The notes beneath the pieces were generated by a model. The model was not told the origin of the DNA. It saw nothing but the letters and a program-made list of their open reading frames with translations, and did no database searches. The position numbers and the translations under genes were made by a program. From NCBI GenBank assembly GCA_019694335.1, contig JAIBCD010000002.1, positions 30,383-94,382 of the forward strand: a stretch of 64,000 nucleotides of DNA, given 5' to 3'. This document shows positions 34,037-42,500 of this stretch, piece after piece (position 1 is the stretch's first letter; each line of letters opens with the position of its first letter). The DNA is from Rhodospirillaceae bacterium. GTDB lineage: Bacteria; Pseudomonadota; Alphaproteobacteria; Rhodospirillales; Rhodospirillaceae.

Positions 34037-36451
34037 CTAAAGAATCGCGCTGAACTGCGTGAAGGTCATTGCCGCAATCTGTTCGCTGGTGAAGGCGGCG
34101 ACCTGGGTCGAATTCAACACCATCAGGTCGGTGGACTCGAAACCCGGGATCTGGGTGGTGGTGAAGGCGGCGATGGCGGTGGTCGAAAGCCCGGTGATCT
34201 GGGTGATCGCGAAGTTGGCGATGATGGTGGTCGTCAGCTGCACGACCTGGGTGCTCGTCAGCATCGACAATTGGGTCGAGGTAACTCCCGACAGCTGGCT
34301 GGTGGTGAGGGTCGCGATCGCCGTGGTGGAGATCGAGCCCACTTGCGTCGTGGTCAACGCACTGAGCTCGGTGGACGTCAGCGCGCCGAATTGGGTCGAC
34401 GTCAGGCCGGCGATATTGGTGGTGCTGATATAAGCGATTTGCGTGGTCGAGAGCGCGCCGATCTGGGTGGTCGTCAAGGCCAGCTGCGCGGTGAGGTTCA
34501 TGCCGCCCAATGCTTCGGGCGTCAACGCGTTGAGCTGGGTGGTCGGAATCAGGGCGATGTTCGCGGCGGACAGGCCGTTGACCTGAGTAACGCTCAGGCG
34601 GCTGGGCTGCGACGCGGTCAAGGCCTCCAGCTGCGTCGTGCTCAGCACGTTCATTTCGGTGACGGTCAGCCCCTTGGACTGGGTCGAAGTCAGGCTGGCG
34701 AGTTGCGTCGTGGTCAGCGAGGTCAGGAAGTCGTCCGAGAGGCGCGTGAACTGGCTCGAGGTCATGCCGTCGATCTGATCCGGCGTCAGCGCCGCGACCG
34801 CCGTGGTCTGCAGCGCATTGAGCTGGGTGAACGTAAGCAGGCCCAGCTGCTTGGACGTGAAGCCTGTTACCTGGGTTTCGCTGAGCGTTCCGATCTGGGT
34901 CGTGGACAGCAGTTTCAGCTGCGTCGTGCCCAGCACGCTGAGCTGCGAGGTTGTGAACCCGGCGATCTGGTCCGTGGTCAGGTGGGCGATATCGGTGGTG
35001 GTCAGCGCCCGCACCTGGAGCGGCGTCAGCGCCTCGATCTGCGTCGAGGTCAGGACGCCGACATTGGTGGTGGTAAGGCCCTGCACCTGGCGCGAGGTCA
35101 GGCCCGCGATCTGATCCGGCGTCAGCGCGGCCAGGACGGTGGTGCTGAACGAATTCAGCTGTGTGGTCGAGAGACCGGCCAACTGGGTGGCGGTGAGCCC
35201 CGCGACGCTGGTGGTCGAAAGCGAACCGACCTGGGTGGTCGACAGCAGCGCCATCTGCGTCGCCGTCAAGCCGTTGAGCTGGTCGATGGTGATATCGGCG
35301 AAGTCGGTGGTGCTGATCGCCTTGATCTGCGAGGTGGCCAGGAGGCCCAGTTCCTCCGACGTCAATCCGCCGAAGGTGGTGGTGGACATGCTGGCGATCT
35401 GGGCGGTCGTCAGCCCCTTGATCTGCGCCGCCGAGAGCGTTCCAAGCACCGTCGTGGTGATCGCATTGACCTGTGTCGTCGACAAGGCGGCGAGCTGGGT
35501 CGCGCTGATACCCGCGAACTGATACTCGGTGAGCGCGGAAACCGTGCCGGTGCTCAACGCCGTCAGCTGACCCGTGGTCATGCTGGCGATCTGGCTGGAC
35601 GAGAATCCGCCGATCTGGACCGTTGAGAACGCGGCGATCTGCGTTGTGGAGAGGCCGTCGATCTGGGTGCGCGTGAGTAGCGCGATCGAATCGGTGGTCA
35701 GTGTCCCGACCTGAGTGGCGGTCAGCGCCGCGACCTGCGACTGGGTCATGCCCGCCAGCTGGTCGATGCTGATGGCGGCGATGTCGGTGGTGTTCAGCGC
35801 CGCGATCTGGGTGATGGTCAGCGCCGTCATCTGCGTCGGCGTGATGGCGGCGAACTGCGCGGCCGTCAGGGTAGCGAGGTCGGTGGCCGACAACCCTTTG
35901 ATCTGGGTGGTGGTGAAAGCCGCGAATTGGGTCGCGGTCAGCGCGCCGAAATTGGTGGTGTTGAGCCCGCCGAGCGCAGCCGGCAGCAGGCCGGACAGCT
36001 GGGTGGTGGTGATCGACGCGATCTCCGCGACGGTCAGGCTGTTGAGCTGCGACGCCGACAGATTCAACGGCTGGGTGGTCGGGAAGGACGCGAAGTTGAT
36101 GGCGCTGAGAGCCGACACCTGCGTCGACGACAGGCCGGAGAGCTGGCCGGCGCTCAGCAACGCGACATTGGTGGTGTTGATGGCGCCGATCTGCGCGTTG
36201 GTCAGGCCGCCCAGGGTGGTGGAGGAGAGCGCGGTGATCTGCGTCGCCGTCAGGGCGGCGAATTCCGTGGTCGTGAAGGCCTGGAACTGGGTCGAGGTCA
36301 GCGAATCCAGTTGGGTGCCGGACAGGAAACCGAACTGGGTAACGGTCAGGTAGCCCAGAGCCGTCGAGCTGAAGCTGTCGAGCTGGGTGGTCGACAGGGC
36401 GCCGATCTGGGATGTGGTAAGGGCGCGGACCTGGGTTTGATTTAACGCCAT
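34037..36451 (-). CDS. Thr-rich octapeptide-repeat protein, 100 repeats (candidate T1SS substrate)
   Basis: An 804-residue protein made only of octapeptides of the form [LFIM]-[ST]-[ST]-T-[QED]-[ILVF]-x-[AGS]. After two residues (MA) there are exactly 100 octads in one unbroken phase, then two residues (IL). Examples are LTTSQIGA, LSTTQLDS and LTPDQIAG. There is no signal peptide, no Cys and no RTX GGxGxD motif. The repeats are more varied than in the 1533-aa paralogue at 39566-44167. The C-terminus (AAFTSEQIAAMTFTQFSAIL) resembles that of the paralogue. Nearby genes on the same strand encode an OGT-like glycosyltransferase, a methyltransferase, and an ABC/HlyD secretion pair. I infer a secreted, possibly glycosylated surface protein; a coding function is certain only as far as the conserved repeat frame shows. 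Confidence 0.85.
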   Translation of the reverse strand: MALNQTQVRALTTSQIGALSTTQLDSFSSTALGYLTVTQFGFLSGTQLDSLTSTQFQAFTTTEFAALTATQITALSSTTLGGLTNAQIGAINTTNVALLSAGQLSGLSSTQVSALSAINFASFPTTQPLNLSASQLNSLTVAEIASITTTQLSGLLPAALGGLNTTNFGALTATQFAAFTTTQIKGLSATDLATLTAAQFAAITPTQMTALTITQIAALNTTDIAAISIDQLAGMTQSQVAALTATQVGTLTTDSIALLTRTQIDGLSTTQIAAFSTVQIGGFSSSQIASMTTGQLTALSTGTVSALTEYQFAGISATQLAALSTTQVNAITTTVLGTLSAAQIKGLTTAQIASMSTTTFGGLTSEELGLLATSQIKAISTTDFADITIDQLNGLTATQMALLSTTQVGSLSTTSVAGLTATQLAGLSTTQLNSFSTTVLAALTPDQIAGLTSRQVQGLTTTNVGVLTSTQIEALTPLQVRALTTTDIAHLTTDQIAGFTTSQLSVLGTTQLKLLSTTQIGTLSETQVTGFTSKQLGLLTFTQLNALQTTAVAALTPDQIDGMTSSQFTRLSDDFLTSLTTTQLASLTSTQSKGLTVTEMNVLSTTQLEALTASQPSRLSVTQVNGLSAANIALIPTTQLNALTPEALGGMNLTAQLALTTTQIGALSTTQIAYISTTNIAGLTSTQFGALTSTELSALTTTQVGSISTTAIATLTTSQLSGVTSTQLSMLTSTQVVQLTTTIIANFAITQITGLSTTAIAAFTTTQIPGFESTDLMVLNSTQVAAFTSEQIAAMTFTQFSAIL

Positions 36452-36687
36452 GGCATCGCCCCGGGTCTCGCGGCGCCTGACACAATGGGCGAACCCTTCC
36501 CGAAGGGGGAAGCGGTTGCGAACCCTATGTCATGGCTGAGCGCGAACATATCCATCCCCGTTCTGGAGAAACCTGAAAGCGCCAATTCCGGCGTCCTCAC
36601 ACGTAAAAGTTTATCCCATAGCCAACGCGGGAGCAAGGCTGCGGGTTGCGTGTAAGAATCTGAGAAATAAGGCAATTTCGGTTTTTC

Positions 36688-37329
36688 CTAGCCTCCGACC
36701 TTGGTCACGTAGAGCTGGTAGACCGGTGCGTTGCGGACCACGATGGCCTTGCGCGTGAAAACGTTCACGAACGCGTCGATGGCGGACTTGGGCATGTTGA
36801 GCAGATCCTGGCTGCCCATCTCCTCCATGCTCCAGATGTAGTCGTCGAAAACCATCAGGCCGCCCGGGCGCACCAGGTGAAAGCCCATCACCGCGTCGGT
36901 CAGCACGTCGGGCGCCTGGTGCGAGCCGTCGACATACAGCATGTCGAACGTCGGCCGACGCTCGACCGCGATCAGCTCCGCGAGCGCCAGGTACGACAGC
37001 TTTTTATGCTTCTTCACCACCACGCCGGGGTTGCCCACTTTGCCGAGGGCGAACTGGACATTCTTGTCGAAGCGCCGTTCCACCTCCGACATGGCGAAGT
37101 TCTCGTGTTCCACGCCGCCTTCCCAGGTATCGACGCAGTGAATCTCGATCGCCTGGTCCTTGCCGAACTTCTCGATCAGATAGCAGGCCGAGCGGCCCTC
37201 GAACGACCCGATCTCCAAGAATCGCTTGGGTGAGAAGCGCGGCACCAGCGTGTCCCAGACGACGATGTTCTGGTCGAACCAGTCGTTGGTGAATTCGTAG
37301 CCCGGATCGTCGAACGCGGCGTGAGTCAT
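36688..37329 (-). CDS. Class I SAM-dependent methyltransferase (Methyltransf_24-like)
   Basis: A 213-residue Rossmann methyltransferase. Motif I is FLEIGSFEGRSACYLIEKF (about residues 37-55), then an acidic strand end (IHCVDTWEGG). FDMLYVDGSHQAPDVLTDA and GGLMVFDDYIW follow; this V-D-G-x-H-x-x-x-V-x-x-D pattern and D-D block are typical of Methyltransf_24 proteins that act on glycans or polyketides. It begins 7 nt after the OGT-like gene, so the two are one operon between the octapeptide-repeat genes. A role in decorating the sugar or side chains of the repeat proteins is inference from position. Confidence 0.85.
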   Translation of the reverse strand: MTHAAFDDPGYEFTNDWFDQNIVVWDTLVPRFSPKRFLEIGSFEGRSACYLIEKFGKDQAIEIHCVDTWEGGVEHENFAMSEVERRFDKNVQFALGKVGNPGVVVKKHKKLSYLALAELIAVERRPTFDMLYVDGSHQAPDVLTDAVMGFHLVRPGGLMVFDDYIWSMEEMGSQDLLNMPKSAIDAFVNVFTRKAIVVRNAPVYQLYVTKVGG

Positions 37330-37336
37330 GGCGTGC

Positions 37337-39367
37337 CTATACTTTCACGGTCGGGCTGCTGCCCGGCCACAGCCGCGGATCGGGCGGGAGATAGCCGAGC
37401 ACATCGCGCTTCGCGAGTTCGGCGCGGTATTTTTCCTCGTAGTCGGGAACCGCCAGCAGTTCCACGTCGTCCTGGTCGAGCGCGATGCCGATGTCGTTAT
37501 AGATGTCGAGATTGATGAGGTTCGGGCGCGGCATCTTGCCGCTCACGTATTCCTCCCACATGCGGGCATAGACATCCTCGAGGCTGCGCACCAGGAGCGG
37601 CGTGTCGAACAGAACGCAGGTGTCGCGGTTGGCCTTGAGGCGCGCGCGCAGGGACTCGCGCTGTTCACGGTCGGTGCCGAGTTCGATGGCGCGCGCGACG
37701 AATTCATCGGGGGTCGTGCAGATCAGGTCGGCCAGCCCGGCCGACGTGATCAGGCTGCCGCACACGCGCGACGCAAAGCCGCGGCCCGCCAGGGTCAGCA
37801 CCGGCACGCCCATCCACAGCGCGTCCGAACAGGTGGTGTGGGCACCGTAAGGTGACGTATCGAGGAACAGATCCGCCAATGGATAGCGCGCGAGGTGATG
37901 CGGATTGCTGCGCTTGCCCGCGAAGACGATGCGCGCCGGATCGACGCCGGCGGCCTGGGCCTGTTCCTTGAGGCGCGCGTTGGTGGTGTCGATCCCTTCT
38001 AGGAGCCAGAGCACCGAACCGGGCACGGACTTGAGGATCGTCATCCAGCGCGCCCAGGTGAACTGGGTGATCTTGTGAACGCCGTTGAAGCAGCAGAAAA
38101 TCGTGCCCTCCTCGGGCAAGCCGTGCTCCGCGCGGGTCGGCGTGCCGGGCGCGACCTGGCGGCCGCGGTCGTTGGACTGGTAGCAGGGAATGCGCATCAC
38201 CCGTTCGGAATAATACTTCTCGAACTGCGGCGGAATGATGAATTCGTCGGCGATGATGTAGTGGAAATACGGGCTGCCGAGGGTTCCAGGATAGCCCAGC
38301 CAGTTGACGTTGACCGGCGCCGGGCTCATGGCGAAGACCTTTGTGCGCGCGCCGTTGGTGTAACCGTTGAGGTCGATCAGGATCTCGATGCCGTCGGCGG
38401 CGATCTTGTCGGCGGCCTGGTCGTCGCTCATGGCGGCGATGTCGCACCAATGGTCACTGGTCTGCTTGACCTTCTGATGGATCGCGTCGTTGGACGGAAT
38501 GCCGCAGTAGTAAGTGAACACTTCGACCTTCTCGCGGTCGTGCAAGCCGTAGATCTCGGCGGTCAGGAATCCGACCGCGTGCTCGCGCAGATCCGACGAG
38601 ACATAACCGATCTTGCGGCGCGTGGGATGGGCGGCGGCCCTGACTTTGGCGTGGCCGCCGTGATAGGTGGACTTGGGTTGGCCGACGTCATCGCGCGCAT
38701 AGATGTAGGCATTGGCCAGCTGGAGCAGCGGATCGTCGGTATAGGCATCGAGCGACAGCGTCGAAATGCCGTCCAGGAGCTGCTTGCGGGTGATCGTCGA
38801 CCACGGCTTGATCACCGGCCACTTGCACTGGCGTTGACGCAAGGACACCCAGTGCTGGATGACGTCCGACTGGTTGGCGTTGATCTCCAGGCTGAGGCGC
38901 AGCGCATCCTCGGCGTGGGCATCGAAATTGGATTTCTCCAGCAGGCGGCCGATCTGCTTCAGCGCCGACAGCTTATAGGTCACATTCTCGCCGTTGACGG
39001 TGCCGAGGCGGTTGGAGACCGTATACCACTGCGAGACACCGTCGCCGTTCAGGCCCATCCGCTCCAGCACATGGCCGTAGTTGATATAGGCCGGATAGAA
39101 GTCGGGATTGATCCGCACGGCCTCGGCCAGCGCGGCGCGCGCACCTTCCAGGTCACCCATGTTGCTGAGGATGACGGCGTGATTGAAATGGATCGCGTAG
39201 ACGACCCCTGCGTCGGCGTTATGCTCGAGCCAAGTTTTGTAGAGCATCGACACCGCCGACATCTCGCCGGCGTGCTGCAGCGAGCCGGCGACGTTCAGCA
39301 GGTCCAGGACCGGAAGCGTGCGCTCCATCGAGCGCTTCAGGGCATCGGCTAGCAGGTCGGCGATCAT
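37337..39367 (-). CDS. SPINDLY/OGT-type TPR glycosyltransferase (GT41-like)
   Basis: A 676-residue protein with about 240 residues of TPR-like helices (LEGARAALAEAVRINPDFYP) followed by a GT41 catalytic region. It keeps the landmarks of human OGT: KIGYVSSDLREHAVGFL with His263 (OGT His498), VNWLGYPGTLGSPYFHYIIAD-type block in two parts, FNGVHKITQFTWARW with Lys432 (OGT Lys842), and AHTTCSDALWMGVPVLTLAG with His510 and Asp515 (OGT His920, Asp925). GT41 enzymes transfer a sugar from UDP-GlcNAc or UDP-glucose to Ser/Thr (OGT) or Asn (HMW1C). It lies between two Thr-rich repeat proteins, which are the obvious substrates. It has no signal or membrane segment, so it acts in the cytoplasm. Confidence 0.92.
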   Translation of the reverse strand: MIADLLADALKRSMERTLPVLDLLNVAGSLQHAGEMSAVSMLYKTWLEHNADAGVVYAIHFNHAVILSNMGDLEGARAALAEAVRINPDFYPAYINYGHVLERMGLNGDGVSQWYTVSNRLGTVNGENVTYKLSALKQIGRLLEKSNFDAHAEDALRLSLEINANQSDVIQHWVSLRQRQCKWPVIKPWSTITRKQLLDGISTLSLDAYTDDPLLQLANAYIYARDDVGQPKSTYHGGHAKVRAAAHPTRRKIGYVSSDLREHAVGFLTAEIYGLHDREKVEVFTYYCGIPSNDAIHQKVKQTSDHWCDIAAMSDDQAADKIAADGIEILIDLNGYTNGARTKVFAMSPAPVNVNWLGYPGTLGSPYFHYIIADEFIIPPQFEKYYSERVMRIPCYQSNDRGRQVAPGTPTRAEHGLPEEGTIFCCFNGVHKITQFTWARWMTILKSVPGSVLWLLEGIDTTNARLKEQAQAAGVDPARIVFAGKRSNPHHLARYPLADLFLDTSPYGAHTTCSDALWMGVPVLTLAGRGFASRVCGSLITSAGLADLICTTPDEFVARAIELGTDREQRESLRARLKANRDTCVLFDTPLLVRSLEDVYARMWEEYVSGKMPRPNLINLDIYNDIGIALDQDDVELLAVPDYEEKYRAELAKRDVLGYLPPDPRLWPGSSPTVKV

Positions 39368-39400
39368 CCTCGGAATCCAATAAAAATGGGCCGCAGCCTG

Positions 39401-39464
39401 CGGAGCATTTGCAGGCGAAGCGATGGCCGGTTCACCGTCGAAAATGCGACCGAACCAAAGACTT
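39401..39464. repeat. Intergenic palindromic repeat, family A, copy 3
   Basis: CGGAGCATTTGCAGGCGAAG at the left, GGCCGGTTC in the centre, TCGAAAATGCGACCGAACC at the right. It lies 34 bases upstream of the start of the OGT-like gene. Confidence 0.7.
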
Positions 39465-39494
39465 AGGGCGCGACCAAGACTGGTCGCGCCCTAA
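39463..39494. repeat. Perfect 14-bp palindrome
   Basis: TTAGGGCGCGACCA (39463-39476) and TGGTCGCGCCCTAA (39481-39494) with a 4-base loop, directly joined to repeat A copy 3. No T tract follows on either strand, so it is more likely part of a mosaic repeat or a protein-binding site than a terminator. Confidence 0.6.
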
Positions 39495-39527
39495 TGTTGT
39501 GGCCCTTTTTGGTAAAGGATGTCTAAA

Positions 39528-39553
39528 ACCCGGCCCCCTGGCGGGGACCGGGT
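39528..39553 (-). terminator. Terminator of the 1533-aa repeat-protein gene
   Basis: On the minus strand ACCCGGTCCCCGCC pairs with GGGGGCCGGGT, followed by TTTAGA. It starts about 13 bases beyond the stop codon at 39566-39568. It would limit read-through from the repeat-protein gene into the OGT-like gene. Confidence 0.7.
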
Positions 39554-39565
39554 CTTTAAGGACGG

Positions 39566-42500
39566 TTAGATCAGCGCCGCGAACTGCGTGGTGCTCATGT
39601 AGGCGATCTGGGTCGTGGTGAAGGCCTGGACCTGAGCCTGGTTCAGGGCGCCCAACTGCGTGGTGGTCAGGCCGCTGATCTGGACCGAGGTGAAGGCCGC
39701 GAGGTCTGCGGTCTCGATACCCTTGATCTGCGTCGTCGTCAGGGCGCCAATCTGGGTCGAGCTGAACATCACCACCTGGGTGGTGGTCAGGGCACCGATG
39801 CCGGTGGCCGTGAAGCCGCCGATCTGCGAGGTGCTCAGCGAACGGATGTCCGAGGTCGTGAGCGAGGCCACCTGGAGGGTGGTCAGCGCGCCGATCTGCA
39901 ACGTGGTCAGACCGCCGATCTGCGTGGTGGTCAAGGCGGCCAGGTTGCCGGTCGACAGGCCCTTGATCGTTGTGACGCTGATGCTGCCCACCTGCACCGT
40001 GCCCAGGGCCGTGATCGACGTGGTCGTGAGCGCGTTCAGCTGGGTGGAGGTCAGGTTGCTCACCTGAGTCGAGTTGAGCGCGCCGACCTGCAGCGTCGAG
40101 AAGGCGCTGACGAAGGTGGTCGACAGGCCGCTGACCTGCGTGCCCTTGAGGCCGCCGATCTGCGTGGTCGTGAGGCTGGCGATATCGGTGGTGTCGAGCG
40201 CGTTCAGCTGTGACGCGGTCAGCACGCCGATCTGCACCGTGGTCAGCGCGCCGACCTGCGTGGTCGTCAGCGCCGTGATGTCGGTCAGCGACAGCGACGT
40301 GACTTGCGTGGTCGTCAGCGCGCCGATCTGCGTGGTCGTCAGCGCCGAGACGGCGGTGGTCGACAGGCCCTTGATCTGCGTGGCGGTCAGGCTGCCCACC
40401 TGGGTGGTGGTCAGCGCCGTGACCGCGGTGGTGGTCAGGGCGTTGAGCTGGGTGATCGCCAGCGCCTGGACCGACGTGGTCGAGAGCGTGCTGACCTGGA
40501 GCGTGGTCAGCGAGCCCGCGAAGGTCGTGGACAGGCCCTTGATCTGCGTGGTGGTCAGGTTGCCGACCTGCGAGGTGGTCAGCGAGGCGACGGTCGTGGT
40601 GGCGAGCGCGTTGAGCTGCGTGGCGCCCAGCACCGCGATCTGCGTGGTGGTCATCGCGCCGATCTGCGTCGTGGTGAAGGCCGACAGCGATGTGGTCGCG
40701 AGGCCCTTCACCTGGGTGGTGGTCAGGCCGCTGACCTGCGCGGTCGTCAGGCTGGCCATCGTGGTGGTGGTCAGCGCGTTCAGCTGCGTGGTCGCCAGCG
40801 CGCCGACCTGCACCGTGGTCATGGCGCCGATCTGCGTGGTGGAGAGCTGACGCAGGTCCGAGGTCGAGAGCGACTTGATCTGCGTCGTGGTGATCGCGCC
40901 GATCTGGGTGGTCGTCAGCACCGACACGAAAGTGGTCGATAGGCCCTTCACCTGCGTCGTGGTCAGGCCAGCGACCGTGACGGTTGACAGCGAGGACACC
41001 GCCGAGGTGGTGAGCGCGTTCAGCTGGGTGGTGCCGAAGTTGCTGATCTGCGTCGTGGTCAGCGCGCCGACCTGGAGGGTCGAGAGCGCGCCCATGACGG
41101 TGGTGGACAGGCCCTTGACCTGTGTGACGGTCAGGTTGCCGATCTGCGTGGTGGTCAGCGAGGCGATGACGGTGGTCGACAGCGCGTTCAGCTGGGTCAC
41201 GACCAGGGCGCCGATCTGCACGCTCGAGAGCGTGGCCATCTGCGTGGTCGAGAACGCGGTCATCACGGTCGTGGACAGACCCTTGAGCTGCGTGGTCGTG
41301 AAGCCGCTGATCTGGGTGGTCGACAGGTTGGCGAAGCTGGTGGTCGACATGTAGCCCAGCTGCGTGCCCGTGAGCGAGCCGATCTGGACGGTCGAGAGCG
41401 CGCCCACCTGGGTCGTGGTGATGCCCTGCATTTCGGTGGCGGACAGCGACTTGATCTGGGTCGTGCTCAGCGCGCCGATCTGGGTGGTGGTCAGGGCGGT
41501 GAAGGCGGTCGTGGTCAGGGCGGCCAGCTGCGTGCCGGTCAGCGAGCCTACCTGGGTGGTCGACAGCGCGGCCACCGCGGTAGTGGTCAGGGCGCTGAGC
41601 TGCGTGCCCGTGAACTGCTGCAGGTTGGTCGTGGTCAACGCGCCGACCTGCGTGGTGGTCAGGGCGGTGACGGCGGTGGTGGCCAGGCCCTTGATCTGGG
41701 TCGTGGTCAGGTTGCCGATCTGCGTGGTGTTGAAGGTCGCGATTTCCGTGGTGGTCATCGCATTCAGCTGGGCGGTCGAGAAGCCCTGCACCTGAGTCGT
41801 CGACAGCGCGCCGACCTGCTGGGTGGTCAGCGCGGCGGCCGCGGTGGTCGACAGGAAGCCGATCTGGGTCTTCGACAGCGCGCCGATCTGCGTGGTCGAG
41901 AACGCGACGATCTGGGTGGTGGAGAGGCTATCGAGCTGCGCGTCGGTCAGCGTGCCGATCTGGGCGGTGGTGACCGCGCCGATCTGCGTGGTCGAAAGCT
42001 GACGCAAATCCGTGGTCGACAGCGCCTGGAACTGCGTGGTCGAGAGGGTGCCGACCTGGGTGGTCGTCAGCGCCGAGACGGCGGTGGTCGACAGGCCCTT
42101 GATCTGCGTGGTGGTCAGGTTGCCGACCTGCGTGGTGGTCAGCGCGGCGACCACGGTGGTGGTCAGGGCGTTCAGCTGCGTGAACGAGAAGCCCTGCACC
42201 TGCGTGGTGCTCATCGCGCCGATCTGCGTGGTGGTCAGCGCGGTGGCCGCGGTGGTCGACAGGAAGCCGATCTGGGTCTTCGAGAGCGCCCCGATCTGCG
42301 TGGTCGAGAACGTGACGATCGCGGTGGTGGTCAAGCTGTCGAGCTGTGAGTCGGTCAGCACGCCGATCTGCACCGTGGTCAGCGCGCCGACCTGGGTGGT
42401 CGAGATCGCACCGATTTCGGTGGTGGTGATCGCCTTGATCTGGGTCGTGGTCAGGGCGCCGACCTGCGTGGTGGTCAGCACCGCGAAGTTGGTGGTGGTC

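Noticed and set aside
33873..36485. 870-codon His/Asp/Arg-rich frame on the minus strand, overlapping the 100-octad gene
   Set aside because: A 24-bp repeat unit keeps every frame open when one copy lacks stops. Only the frame giving the regular L-[ST]-T-T-Q octad has a sensible start, start/stop pair and protein pattern shared with the second gene.
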